This document shows, one piece after another, positions 46,074 through 54,861 of a stretch of DNA of 64,000 nucleotides (its first letter is position 1; each line of letters begins with the position of its first letter). Both the position numbers and the translations under genes were made by a program. The notes beneath the pieces were generated by a model that saw only the letters and a program-made list of their open reading frames with translations, searched no databases and had not been told where the DNA came from. Origin of the DNA: Ottowia oryzae (GTDB lineage: Bacteria > Pseudomonadota > Gammaproteobacteria > Burkholderiales > Burkholderiaceae_C); the NCBI RefSeq assembly GCF_003008535.1, contig NZ_CP027666.1, forward strand, positions 3,027,501-3,091,500. The letters are read 5' to 3'.

Positions 46074-46862
46074 TCAACGCACGATACCGCGAGAGGCCTG
46101 CGCCAGAAAGGTTTGCATCAGCGCGATATCGGTGTCGGCCTCGGGCACTTCACCGCGCAGCGCATCGATCTGCTGGCGTGCGGCATCCAGCGTCAGGCCC
46201 TTGCGGTACAGCAGCCGGTACATCTGCTTGACCAGCGCAATCCGCTCGCTGCTGTAGCCACGGCGGCGCAAGCCCTCGGCGTTGATGCTCTGCGCTTCCG
46301 AAGGGTTGCCGCCCGCGGTGACGAAGGGCGGCACATCTTGCGCCAGTCGCGACTGGAAGGCCGTCATCGCGTGCGCTCCCACGCGCACGAACTGGTGCAC
46401 GCCCGTCAGCCCGCCCAGAAAGACCCAGTCGCCCAAATGCACGTGCCCGGCCAGTTGCACCGAGTTGGCCAGGATGATGTGGTCGCCCAGCTGGCAATCG
46501 TGCGCAATGTGCACGTAGGCCATGATCCAGTTGTCGCTGCCGATGCGGGTGACGCCCGCATCCTGCACGGTGCCGGTGTTGACGGTGACGAACTCGCGGA
46601 AGGTGTTGCCGTCGCCAATTTCCAGCCGCGTGGGCTCGCCAGCGTATTTCTTGTCTTGCGGTGGCGCGCCGATGCTGGCGAACTGCAGAATGCGGTTGCT
46701 GCGCCCGATGGTGGTGTGGCCTTCCACCACGCAGTGCGGGCCGATTTCGGTGGCGGCGCCCACGCGCACATGCGGGCCGATGATCGAATACGCACCCACC
46801 ACCACGCCTTCGGCCAATTCGGCCGCAGGGTCAACCAATGCGGTGGGGTGGATCTGGGTCAA
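46074..46862 (-). CDS. lpxA: UDP-N-acetylglucosamine acyltransferase
   Basis: First step of lipid A synthesis: transfers 3-hydroxyacyl from ACP to UDP-GlcNAc. The 262-residue left-handed beta-helix protein opens TQIHPTALVDPAAELAEGV, has hexapeptide repeats throughout, the catalytic His in VHIAHDCQLGDHII, GGLTGVHQFVRVGAHAM and the helical C-terminal domain. The first codon appears to be TTG with no close strong ribosome-binding site. fabZ is upstream with a 133-base gap; the DUF2059 gene follows after 37 bases. Confidence 0.97.
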   Translation of the reverse strand: MTQIHPTALVDPAAELAEGVVVGAYSIIGPHVRVGAATEIGPHCVVEGHTTIGRSNRILQFASIGAPPQDKKYAGEPTRLEIGDGNTFREFVTVNTGTVQDAGVTRIGSDNWIMAYVHIAHDCQLGDHIILANSVQLAGHVHLGDWVFLGGLTGVHQFVRVGAHAMTAFQSRLAQDVPPFVTAGGNPSEAQSINAEGLRRRGYSSERIALVKQMYRLLYRKGLTLDAARQQIDALRGEVPEADTDIALMQTFLAQASRGIVR

Positions 46863-46995
46863 GCGCCAGCCCTTTCAACCTTCAAGGCGGGCCGGCGCGC
46901 GGCGGCGCTCAGAAGGCTGAAGAAGTCCGTCACGCGAACGCGCAAGAAGACGCGCGGCACGTCAGAAGACACGGCAGCTTGGCAATCCGGCAGCG

Positions 46996-47439
46996 TCATA
47001 CCACCTTGCGCATCGTGCACATGATCGCCGCTTCGACCGCGACCTCGTCATCGACCGTGGCCTTGCAGTTGTAGCGGTAGATGCCGCCGCGCACGCGCTC
47101 TAAAGCCGAATGCATGATGAGCTGGTCGCCCGGCTCAACGGGGCGCTTGAAACGCGCGCCGTCCACGCCGACAAAGTAAAAGACCGATTCGTCGTCCAGC
47201 GACAGGCCGGTGACTTCGAACGACAGCAGCGCGCAGGCCTGGGCCAGCGCCTCCAGCATCAAAACGCCCGGGAAAACCGGGCGCTTGGGAAAATGCCCGG
47301 TGAAACAAGGCTCGTTCACCGTCACGTTCTTGAGCGCGCGGATGGTCTTGGCCTCAAGGTCGATATCCAACACGCGATCGACCAGCAAAAACGGGTAGCG
47401 GTGCGGCAGCTTGGTCAGGATGTGGTGGATGTCCATCAT
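46996..47439 (-). CDS. fabZ: 3-hydroxyacyl-[acyl-carrier-protein] dehydratase FabZ
   Basis: Dehydrates 3-hydroxyacyl-ACP in fatty acid elongation and competes with LpxA for the same acyl-ACP pool. The 147-residue hotdog protein starts MMDIHHILTKLPHRYPFLLV, with the active-site helix NEPCFTGHFPKRPVFPGVLM (His in GHFP, then the Glu in MLEALAQ) and FYFVGVDGARFKRPVEPGDQ. The ATG pair at 47434-47439 is used; upstream in-frame codons run into a repeat copy. Lies between lpxD and lpxA as in most proteobacteria. Confidence 0.97.
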   Translation of the reverse strand: MMDIHHILTKLPHRYPFLLVDRVLDIDLEAKTIRALKNVTVNEPCFTGHFPKRPVFPGVLMLEALAQACALLSFEVTGLSLDDESVFYFVGVDGARFKRPVEPGDQLIMHSALERVRGGIYRYNCKATVDDEVAVEAAIMCTMRKVV

Positions 47440-47455
47440 GGCAGTATGCTCACTA

Positions 47456-47497
47456 TTTGATAGCTGCCAGCGCTTGTCGCACAAGCGCTGGAGCCCA
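47456..47497. repeat. Palindromic repeat, copy 13
   Basis: AGCTGCCAGCGCTTGT (47462-47477), 3-base loop, ACAAGCGCTGGAGC (47481-47494), preceded by TATTTGAT; 11 perfect inner pairs. It fills the gap between the lpxD stop and the fabZ start. Confidence 0.8.
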
Positions 47498-48481
47498 TTA
47501 TTCTTCGGAATCGGCCATGAGCCGCTCGAGTTGCCGAACGCGTTCGCGCAGGCGGTGCAGCTGCCTCAGGGTGGCGGCGTTCTTTTCCCACTCGCCATTG
47601 TCATCGATGGGGAAGAAGCCGGTGTAGTGGCCCGGCTTGGTGATCGAGCGCGACACCAATGACCCGGCCGACACATGCACATGGTCGGCAATGCTCAGGT
47701 GCCCGGCGATCATGCCCGCGCCGCCCACGGTGCAATAGGCGCCGATGCGCGCGCTGCCCGCCACGCCCACGCAGCCGGCCATCGCCGTGTGCTTGCCAAT
47801 GTGCGTGTTGTGGCCTATCTGGATCAGGTTGTCGAGCTTGACGCCGTCTTCGATCACGGTGTCGTCCAACGCGCCGCGGTCCACGCAGGTGTTGGCGCCG
47901 ATCTCCACGTCGTCCCCGATGCGCACCGCGCCCAGCTGCTCGATCTTGATCCAGGCGCCGTCTTGCGATGCAAAGCCGAAGCCGTCGCCGCCGATCACCG
48001 CACCGCTTTGCACCAGGCAGCGGGCGCCCAGCACGCAGTCTTCGCCAATGGTCACGCGCTCTTTGATGACCGTGTCGGCACCAATACGGGCGCCACGACC
48101 CACGAAGCTGAGCGCGCCGACAACGGCGGTGGGATGTACGAAGGCACCCTCTTCCACCACCGCGCTGGGATGAATGCGCGAACGCGGCGCAACGTGGTGA
48201 AGGCGGCGCCACAGTTGGGTAACGCGCGCGAAGTACAGGTGCGGATCGTCGCAGACGATGCAGTCGCCGCGGCTGCGGGCGGCCTCCGCCATGGCGGGCC
48301 CCACGATGACGCAGCCAGCCTGCGTGTTGGCCAGCTGCTGGGCCAGACGCGGGTTGACAAGGTAGCTCAGCTCGGTCGGCTGAGCGGTTTCCAGCGGCGC
48401 CAGTCGGGTGATCTGACGGTCCGGATCACCAAACAGCTCTCCGCCGAGCGACTGAACAATGGCACCGGCTCGCAAGGTCAC
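47498..48481 (-). CDS. lpxD: UDP-3-O-(3-hydroxyacyl)glucosamine N-acyltransferase
   Basis: Third step of lipid A synthesis, adding an N-linked hydroxyacyl chain from ACP. The 327-residue trimeric beta-helix enzyme has the N-terminal uridine-binding domain (LAPLETAQPTELSYLVNPR, YFARVTQLW), hexapeptide repeats (IHPSAVVEEGAFVHPTAVVG), the catalytic His region DNLIQIGHNTHIGKHTAMAG and a C-terminal helix (LHRLRERVRQLERLM). The first codon is GTG. It follows skp in the conserved bamA-skp-lpxD-fabZ-lpxA order. Confidence 0.97.
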   Translation of the reverse strand: MTLRAGAIVQSLGGELFGDPDRQITRLAPLETAQPTELSYLVNPRLAQQLANTQAGCVIVGPAMAEAARSRGDCIVCDDPHLYFARVTQLWRRLHHVAPRSRIHPSAVVEEGAFVHPTAVVGALSFVGRGARIGADTVIKERVTIGEDCVLGARCLVQSGAVIGGDGFGFASQDGAWIKIEQLGAVRIGDDVEIGANTCVDRGALDDTVIEDGVKLDNLIQIGHNTHIGKHTAMAGCVGVAGSARIGAYCTVGGAGMIAGHLSIADHVHVSAGSLVSRSITKPGHYTGFFPIDDNGEWEKNAATLRQLHRLRERVRQLERLMADSEE

Positions 48482-48545
48482 GTCAGGAATTCAGCAGTAG
48501 GAATCTCGGGGCGCGCGCTGCAAAAAAGGTAGCACGCGCGCTCAC

Positions 48546-49064
48546 TCACTTGGCGCCGTTGAGCGCCTTGATCACCTTGTCGGTGATATCGAGCTTGGGA
48601 TTGACGTACACCGCCTCTTGCAGGATGACGTCGTACTTTTCAGCCTCGGCGACCTGTTTGACGATACGGTTGGCGCGGTCAAGAATCTGCTGGAGCTCTT
48701 CCTGTTTGCGCGAATTCAGGTCTTCCTGGAATTCACGGCGCTTGCGCTGAAACTCGCGGTCTTGATCCATCAGTTGGCGCTGGCGCGTTTGGCGCTGGCT
48801 TTCCGACATGGTGGTCGATTCGCGCTCAAAGCGATCGGAAGCGGTTTTCAGTGCGCTGCCGGCGTCGTCGATCTCTTTTTCGCGACGTGAGAACTCTTGC
48901 TCCAGCTTGGTCTGCGCGGTGCGAGAGGAGTTGGCTTCACGCAGCATGCGGTCGGTGTTGACGAAACCGATGCGCGCGAAATCTTGCGCAACGGCCTGCG
49001 TGCTCAGCACTGCGGCGCCCGTGACCACCAGCGCCATCAGCCCATGAGAAAAATACTGCTTCAA
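48546..49064 (-). CDS. skp: Periplasmic chaperone Skp/OmpH
   Basis: Holds unfolded outer-membrane proteins in the periplasm for delivery to BamA. The 172-residue protein has a signal peptide (MKQYFSHGLMALVVTGAAVL, cleavage near AVAQ), FARIGFVNTDRMLREANSSR and a long charged coiled coil (about residues 45-130) ending with KYDVILQEAVYVNPKLDIT. The start appears to be TTG overlapping the bamA stop (TTGA); the next Met would cut away the basic part of the signal peptide. Confidence 0.95.
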   Translation of the reverse strand: MKQYFSHGLMALVVTGAAVLSTQAVAQDFARIGFVNTDRMLREANSSRTAQTKLEQEFSRREKEIDDAGSALKTASDRFERESTTMSESQRQTRQRQLMDQDREFQRKRREFQEDLNSRKQEELQQILDRANRIVKQVAEAEKYDVILQEAVYVNPKLDITDKVIKALNGAK

Positions 49065-51358
49065 AACGAAGTCCCGATCTGGAATTGGAAACGTTGAATT
49101 CTATCGCCGGGGCGCTTGCGCAGCGGCACTGCAAAGGCAAACCGCAGCGGGCCCAGGGGCGAGATCCAGCTGAACCCGATACCGGTTGAGTAACGCAATG
49201 CGTCGCCGGTGATCTTCTCACCGTCGCCGTACAGCGCGCCCACGTCGACGAAGCCGAACAGGCGCAAGGTGCGATCGTTGCCGGCACCGGGGAACGGGGT
49301 AATGAACTCGGTGTTCAGGGTGAACTTGCGCGTACCGCCGATAAAAGCGCCCGTCACGTCGCGCGGGCCGAGCGTGGACTGCTCATAGCCGCGCACCGAC
49401 CCCAGGCCACCCGAATAGAAGTTCTTGAAGACCGGGAACGGGCGACCGCCCAAACCTTTGCCCCAGCCCGCTTCGGCATTGAATGCGAGCGTGTACAGCT
49501 TGCCCAGAGGGATGTATTGCTGGTACTGGTAGTTCGCCTTGACGTAGCGCGCGTCGCCGACCAGGCCCAATTCACCCAGCAAGCGCTGATAGCGGCCATC
49601 GGTAGGCGCCAATGCGCTGTCGCGAGAATCGCGCGACCAGCCCAATGTGAAGGGGAAGGATGTACTGGTGTAGCCAAAACGGTTGGCGTAGGCCAGATAC
49701 GAGGCCGGAATGTTCGTACCCGGCTTGATGCGCGTGCGCTCGGCGTTCATGCCCAAGTACACGGTGTCGATTTCGGTAACGGGCACACCGAACTTCAGGC
49801 CAGCACCCATGGTGACCAGGGTGTAGTTACCACCCTGATCCTGGTACGGCTTCTGGGTCTTGTAGTACAGATCGACCGTGCGCGACACACCGTTGGCCGT
49901 GAAATACGGGTCGGTCGTGCTGACCACCACGGTGCGGTTGAACTTGCCCGTATTGAGCTGCAGATCCAGCCGGTTGCCCGAGCCAAACACGTTTTCCTGC
50001 GCCAGGCCAAAGGTGAACGACAGCTTCTCTGCCGACGAATAGCCTGCGCCGATGGAGATGTTGCCCGTCGGCTTTTCCTTGACTTCGATATTCAGATCGA
50101 CCTGATCAGGCGCGCCCGGCACTTCGGCCGAGGTCACGGACAGTTCGGTGAAATACCCCAGGCGATCCACCCGATCGCGCGACAGGCGAATGCGGTCGGC
50201 GTCGTACCAGGACGATTCGTACTGGCGGAACTCGCGGCGGATCACTTCGTCGCGGGTGCGAGCGTTGCCCTGCACGTTGATGCGGCGCACATAGGCGCGC
50301 CGCCCCGGATCCGACTTGATCACCATCGCCACACGGTTGGTCGAACGATCCACCTGCGGCAGCGCTTCCACCTGGGCGAACGCATAACCGTAGTTGCCAA
50401 AGTATTCGGTGAACGCCTTGGTGGTTTCTGCCACCTGATCGGCGTTGTACGCCTCACCCGGCTTGATGGTGATGAGCGATTTGAACTCGTCGTCCTTGTC
50501 AAGGTAATTGCCTTCGAGCGAGACGCCGGTCACGACAAAGCGGTCACCTTCAGTGACGTTGACGGTGACCGAGATGGATTCCTTGTCGGGCGACATGGCC
50601 ACCTGGGTGGAATCGATCTTGAAATCGAGGTAGCCACGCGCCAGGTAGAAGGAGCGCAGCGCCTCCAGATCGGCATTCAACTTGGTGCGCGAATACTGGT
50701 CGGATTTCGTATACCAAGACAGCCAGCCACCTGAATCCAGCTCGAAGAGGCCCTTGAGCTGCTTTTCAGAAAAGGCGTGGTTGCCGAGGATCTCGATGTC
50801 ATTGATACGCGCAGCGCGGCCTTCGGTGATGTTGAAGGTCAGGCGAACCTGGTTGCGCTCCATGGGGGTGACGGTGGTCACCACCTCGGCGCCGTAAAGG
50901 CTCTTGTTGATGTACTGGCGCTTGAGCTCTTGCTCGATCCGGTCGATCAGCGCGCGGTCGTAAGGCCGCCCAGACGACAGCCCCGCGTCGCGCAGCACAC
51001 CTTGCAGGATGTCGTTGCTGAATTCCTTGTTGCCAGCGAAATCCACGGCAGCGACGGTAGGACGCTCCTGCACGTTGACCACGAGCACGTCGCCCTGCAC
51101 GTCGAGGCGCACGTCGGTGAACAAGCCCAGGCCGAACAGCGAACGGATGGCCGCGGCGCCTTTTTCATCGTTGTAGGTTTCGCCCACACGTACCGGCAGA
51201 GACGCGAACACGGTGCCCGGCTCGACGCGCTGCAGGCCCTCGATACGGATGTCGCGCACGGTGAAAGGGTCAACCGCCCAGGCCATTTGCGATGCAAGGG
51301 CCAGCGTGACCAACGAGGTCACAGAGCGCAGGCGGAATCGTTGAGCGATTGACTTCAT
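49061..51358 (-). CDS. bamA: Outer-membrane protein assembly factor BamA
   Basis: Essential Omp85 protein that folds and inserts beta-barrels. The 765-residue precursor has a signal peptide (ending near MAWAVDPFTV), five POTRA domains (the first beginning RDIRIEGLQRVEPGTVFASL; others marked by IEILGNHAFSEKQLKGLFEL and INVQGNARTRDEVIRREFRQ), and a C-terminal barrel with the VRGYEQ loop in GGLGSVRGYEQSTLGPRD. It ends in an aromatic Phe (FQIGTSF) as expected for barrel recognition. It follows rseP by 39 bases and is coupled to skp. Confidence 0.98.
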   Translation of the reverse strand: MKSIAQRFRLRSVTSLVTLALASQMAWAVDPFTVRDIRIEGLQRVEPGTVFASLPVRVGETYNDEKGAAAIRSLFGLGLFTDVRLDVQGDVLVVNVQERPTVAAVDFAGNKEFSNDILQGVLRDAGLSSGRPYDRALIDRIEQELKRQYINKSLYGAEVVTTVTPMERNQVRLTFNITEGRAARINDIEILGNHAFSEKQLKGLFELDSGGWLSWYTKSDQYSRTKLNADLEALRSFYLARGYLDFKIDSTQVAMSPDKESISVTVNVTEGDRFVVTGVSLEGNYLDKDDEFKSLITIKPGEAYNADQVAETTKAFTEYFGNYGYAFAQVEALPQVDRSTNRVAMVIKSDPGRRAYVRRINVQGNARTRDEVIRREFRQYESSWYDADRIRLSRDRVDRLGYFTELSVTSAEVPGAPDQVDLNIEVKEKPTGNISIGAGYSSAEKLSFTFGLAQENVFGSGNRLDLQLNTGKFNRTVVVSTTDPYFTANGVSRTVDLYYKTQKPYQDQGGNYTLVTMGAGLKFGVPVTEIDTVYLGMNAERTRIKPGTNIPASYLAYANRFGYTSTSFPFTLGWSRDSRDSALAPTDGRYQRLLGELGLVGDARYVKANYQYQQYIPLGKLYTLAFNAEAGWGKGLGGRPFPVFKNFYSGGLGSVRGYEQSTLGPRDVTGAFIGGTRKFTLNTEFITPFPGAGNDRTLRLFGFVDVGALYGDGEKITGDALRYSTGIGFSWISPLGPLRFAFAVPLRKRPGDRIQRFQFQIGTSF

Positions 51359-51397
51359 GAATGCAGAGTTTGAGGTGACCTGCGGGTCACAGATGTT

Positions 51398-52774
51398 CTA
51401 GCCTAGGCGCTGGGTGATGTCGTTGAACATCGCAATGGCCATCATGGACAGCAGCAAAAACATGCCCACGTATTGGAGCCGTTCGAGCCATTTGCCTTCT
51501 ACCGCCTTGCCCGTGACCGCCTCCCAAAGATAATACATCAGGTGCCCCCCATCGAGGACGGGCACGGGCAGCAGGTTCAGCACGCCCAGGCTGACGCTGA
51601 TGAAGGCCAAAAAGCCAAGGTAATACGTCAAACCCAGCGCGGCAGACTTGCCCGCGTAGTCGGCAATCGCAATGGGGCCGCTCAGGTTCTTGAGCGACAA
51701 ATCACCCGTCACCATGCGGCCCAACAGGCGCAACGACAGCGTGGAAACCTCCCAGACGCGCACCGCGCCAGACCACAGGCCCTCAATGGGACCCTGGCGG
51801 ACGGTGACCATGGCCGGCGCAGATCCCACGAAGGCGCCCACGCGGCCGATGCGGCCGCCCTTGTCGTCCACGGCGTCCGGGCGCACTTGAACGGTCATGG
51901 GACGACCGTCGCGGACGATCTGCCAGGCCAGTTCGGCCGGCGCACCATCGCGGGCGGAGGCGCGAATCCACTCGCGCAGCTGCTGGCCGTCCGCCACGGC
52001 GGTATCGCCCACGCGAACGACACGGTCGCCTTCGCGAAGACCGGCGCGCGCCGCTGCGCCGCCCGCCATCACCTCGCCCAGGACAGGTTCGGTCAGCGGC
52101 GAGACGATGCCGATGGCGCGAAACAGTTGAGCGTCAGGGTCTTTGTGGGCCAGCGAAGACAGCGGCAGGCGCACTTCGCGCGACGTGCCGTTGTCGCCGC
52201 GTACCACCTCCAGCTGAACGTCCTGCGCATTCAAAGCACCGCGGGTCAGTACCCAGCGCAGGGTCTCGAACGAGGCCACCGGCTCCAAATCATCGCCGGC
52301 CAGCGCGGCGCTGCGCACAAGATCACCGCCTTGCAGCCCGGCACTTTGCGCGAGTGACCCGGCCACCGGCGGTGACAACAGCGCGCGCGGCTCATCCACG
52401 CCCACCCAGTTGACCACTGCGTAAAGCAGCACCGCCAAAATCAAATTGGCGACCGGCCCAGCGGCCACGATGAGCGCGCGTGTTGAAAGCGGCTGGGTGT
52501 TGAACGCCATGGGGCGATCCGCCTCAGGCACTTCTCCTTCGCGCTCGTCCAGCATCTTGACGTAGCCGCCAAAAGGGATGGCGCCAATGACGAATTCCGT
52601 GTCCTGTCCCTGGCGCTGCTTCTTGGGCTTGAAGCGCGCAATGGTCTTGCCAAAGCCCACCGAAAAGCGCAGCACCTTGACACCCCGGGCCACCGCCATG
52701 CGGTAGTGTCCCCATTCGTGGATGGCGATAAGCACGCCCAAGGCCACGACAAAAGCCAGCAAAGTCATCAGCAT
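51398..52774 (-). CDS. rseP: Site-2 metalloprotease RseP
   Basis: Inner-membrane zinc protease that cleaves anti-sigma factors after site-1 cleavage in the envelope stress response. The 458-residue protein has HEWGH (H19-H23) in the first helix, FSVGFGKTIARFKPK, GAIPFGGYVKMLDEREGEV, two PDZ domains in the middle (the second around AGLREGDRVVRVGDTAVADG) and the C-terminal motif NLLPVPVLDGGHLMYYLWE. It lies between dxr and bamA in the conserved order. Confidence 0.97.
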   Translation of the reverse strand: MLMTLLAFVVALGVLIAIHEWGHYRMAVARGVKVLRFSVGFGKTIARFKPKKQRQGQDTEFVIGAIPFGGYVKMLDEREGEVPEADRPMAFNTQPLSTRALIVAAGPVANLILAVLLYAVVNWVGVDEPRALLSPPVAGSLAQSAGLQGGDLVRSAALAGDDLEPVASFETLRWVLTRGALNAQDVQLEVVRGDNGTSREVRLPLSSLAHKDPDAQLFRAIGIVSPLTEPVLGEVMAGGAAARAGLREGDRVVRVGDTAVADGQQLREWIRASARDGAPAELAWQIVRDGRPMTVQVRPDAVDDKGGRIGRVGAFVGSAPAMVTVRQGPIEGLWSGAVRVWEVSTLSLRLLGRMVTGDLSLKNLSGPIAIADYAGKSAALGLTYYLGFLAFISVSLGVLNLLPVPVLDGGHLMYYLWEAVTGKAVEGKWLERLQYVGMFLLLSMMAIAMFNDITQRLG

Positions 52775-52804
52775 GGCACTAGGTTCCGTCGTCGCGGTGA
52801 AAGT

Positions 52805-53986
52805 TCAAGGCGCCAGGGCGCCAACCACCAACAATGCCGCAGCGCGCGCCTGCGCGTCCAGCGCCAGCAACGCTTCCAGGCTGTCGGGCGCATCCGGCCG
52901 CACGGTATCCAGCGTGGCACGGTTGACGTGGTGAATCTGGTCAAAGCGGATTCGCCGGTCCAGAAAGGCGGCCACCGCCACCTCGTTGGCCGCGTTCAAC
53001 ACGGCGCAGCTGCCTGAGGGCCCACGAAGCGCCTCCCACGCCAGGCCAAGGCACGGAAACCGCGCCAAGTCGGGTGCCTCGAACGTCATGGCGGCAATCC
53101 GCGCGAAATCGAGCCGCGGCGTGCCACTCTCGACGCGCTCCGGCCAGGACAGCCCATAGGCGATGGGCACGCGCATATCGGGCGTGCCCAGTTGGGCGAT
53201 GACCGATGCGTCGTGAAACTGCACCATGGAGTGGATGATCTGCTGCGGGTGAATCACGACCTCGATCTGCTCGGGCGCCACGCCGAAGAGGTACTTGGCC
53301 TCAATGACCTCCAGCCCCTTGTTCATCATCGTGGCCGAATCCACCGAGATCTTGCGCCCCATCGCGAAATTGGGGTGCGCGCAGGCCTGATCGGGTGTGA
53401 CATCGCGCAGCGTGGCCGGATCGCGCGTGCGAAACGGCCCGCCGGACGAGGTCAGCATGATCTTCTCAATGCGCCGCCCCCAGGTGGCCGGATCGTCGGG
53501 CAGCGACTGGAACACGGCTGAGTGTTCGCTGTCGATGGGCAGCAGCGTGGCGCCGCCGTCGCGCACGGCCCGCAAGAACACATCGCCGCCAACCACCAAT
53601 GCCTCTTTGTTGGCGAGCAGCAAGCGCTTGCCGGCGCGTGCCGCCGCCAGGCAGGAAGCCAGTCCTGCAGCACCGACGATGGCGGCCATGACAGCATCCA
53701 CCTCGTCGGAAGACGCTATATCTTCAATAGCTGCCTGCGCTGATTCCACCTGCGTTGGAAGGCCTTTTTGCTTAATTTTCTGCGCTAGCTCTTGCGCGTG
53801 CGGCTCGCTGGCCATCGCTGCGACGCGGGGCCGAAAGCGCTCGCACTGCGCCAGCATCAGATCGACCTGGGTCGCGGCAGTGAGTGCCACCACCTCGAAC
53901 CGATCAGGGTGGCGCGCCAGAACGTCCAGCGTATTGGTGCCAATCGAGCCGGTCGATCCCAGCACGGCCACGCGCTGCTTGCTCAC
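52805..53986 (-). CDS. dxr: 1-deoxy-D-xylulose-5-phosphate reductoisomerase
   Basis: Converts DXP to MEP with NADPH in isoprenoid synthesis; target of fosmidomycin. The 393-residue protein has the NADPH loop VAVLGSTGSIGTNTLDVL, LANKEALVVGGDVFL, PIDSEHSAVFQ, LTSSGGPFR, MGRKISVDSATMMNKGLEVI and NAANEVAVAAFLDRR. The GTG at 53986 is preceded by AGGAGG at six bases and overlaps the cdsA stop (GTGA). The stretch KQKGLPTQVESAQAAIEDIA, after the first beta-strands, coincides with a repeat copy read in frame. Confidence 0.97.
   Translation of the reverse strand: MSKQRVAVLGSTGSIGTNTLDVLARHPDRFEVVALTAATQVDLMLAQCERFRPRVAAMASEPHAQELAQKIKQKGLPTQVESAQAAIEDIASSDEVDAVMAAIVGAAGLASCLAAARAGKRLLLANKEALVVGGDVFLRAVRDGGATLLPIDSEHSAVFQSLPDDPATWGRRIEKIMLTSSGGPFRTRDPATLRDVTPDQACAHPNFAMGRKISVDSATMMNKGLEVIEAKYLFGVAPEQIEVVIHPQQIIHSMVQFHDASVIAQLGTPDMRVPIAYGLSWPERVESGTPRLDFARIAAMTFEAPDLARFPCLGLAWEALRGPSGSCAVLNAANEVAVAAFLDRRIRFDQIHHVNRATLDTVRPDAPDSLEALLALDAQARAAALLVVGALAP
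53715..53773. repeat. Palindromic repeat, copy 14 (inside dxr)
   Basis: CTATATCTTCAATAGCTGCC ... CACCTGCGTTGGAAGGCCTTTTTGCTT. The TTCAATAGCTGC start and GGCCTTTTT end match other copies. Translated in frame on the minus strand as part of the Dxr NADPH-binding domain. Confidence 0.65.
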
Positions 53987-54846
53987 GCCCCACCTCCTGC
54001 AACACTGACCAGCATCATCGCCAGCGGCAACGTGGGCAGCATGGCGTCGATCCGGTCGAGCACGCCGCCATGGCCAGGCAGCAACTGGCTGGAATCCTTC
54101 ATACCCGCGCTGCGCTTGACGAGCGACTCGATCAAGTCGCCCACCACGCTCATCGCAGACAGAAACAAGCACGCCAAGACCAGCAACCAAGGGCCAACGC
54201 CGTTGAGGCGCGTAAACAGGCTCGCGGAACCGGTGGCCCAACGCTGGTCAACGCCGATCCAGACAAAGCCGACGATCAACACGCCCAGCATGCCACCCCA
54301 AACACCTTCCCAGCTTTTGCCAGGGCTGATGGTGGGCGCGAGCTTGCGCCCCGCCGACAACTTGCCGCCCAGCGCACGGCCAAAGAAATAGGCAAACACG
54401 TCGGCGGCCCAGACCAGCATGAACAAGGAGAGCAAGAAGTTGACGCCGAGCGTGCGCGCCTGCGCCATGGCCAGCCAGGCCACGCACAACGCGGTCACGC
54501 CAACGAACCAACGCAGGCCGCGCGGCAGCTTGGGCCAGCCAGAGACACCCCCGCGAATCAGCCACGCACCGCCCACGACCCAAGCGGCTGCGGATGCCAA
54601 CCAGAGCCCGGGCAAGGGGCGATCCACGGCGCCCAGCCCCCACAACGCCAGGCACAGCGCGCCGCACACGGCACCTGTGGCCAACGCGGCGGCGCCGGTG
54701 ACACCATTCAAGCGTGCCCATTCCCAACCGGCGGCCGCGATCATCGCCACCGACAGCGCAATGAAAGGCACGGGCGAGGCGGCGAAAAGCGCCGGCAGCA
54801 GAATGGCCAGCAGTACCAGGGCGGTGATGACACGTTGACGCAGCAT
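53983..54846 (-). CDS. cdsA: Phosphatidate cytidylyltransferase
   Basis: Makes CDP-diacylglycerol, precursor of all phospholipids, at the inner membrane. The 287-residue, roughly eight-helix protein starts MLRQRVITALVLLAILLPAL and ends with the CTP transferase signature around SAMSVVGDLIESLVKRSAGM, then KDSSQLLPGHGGVLDRID. It overlaps dxr by four bases and follows uppS by 15 bases. Confidence 0.97.
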   Translation of the reverse strand: MLRQRVITALVLLAILLPALFAASPVPFIALSVAMIAAAGWEWARLNGVTGAAALATGAVCGALCLALWGLGAVDRPLPGLWLASAAAWVVGGAWLIRGGVSGWPKLPRGLRWFVGVTALCVAWLAMAQARTLGVNFLLSLFMLVWAADVFAYFFGRALGGKLSAGRKLAPTISPGKSWEGVWGGMLGVLIVGFVWIGVDQRWATGSASLFTRLNGVGPWLLVLACLFLSAMSVVGDLIESLVKRSAGMKDSSQLLPGHGGVLDRIDAMLPTLPLAMMLVSVAGGGA

Positions 54847-54861
54847 GTCGGTGCCTTTCGT

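Noticed and set aside
48485..48545. GC-rich inverted repeat between skp and lpxD as a terminator
   Set aside because: Arms GCGCGCGCTGC and GCACGCGCGC pair partly, but there is no T-run in the coding direction and lpxD needs read-through.
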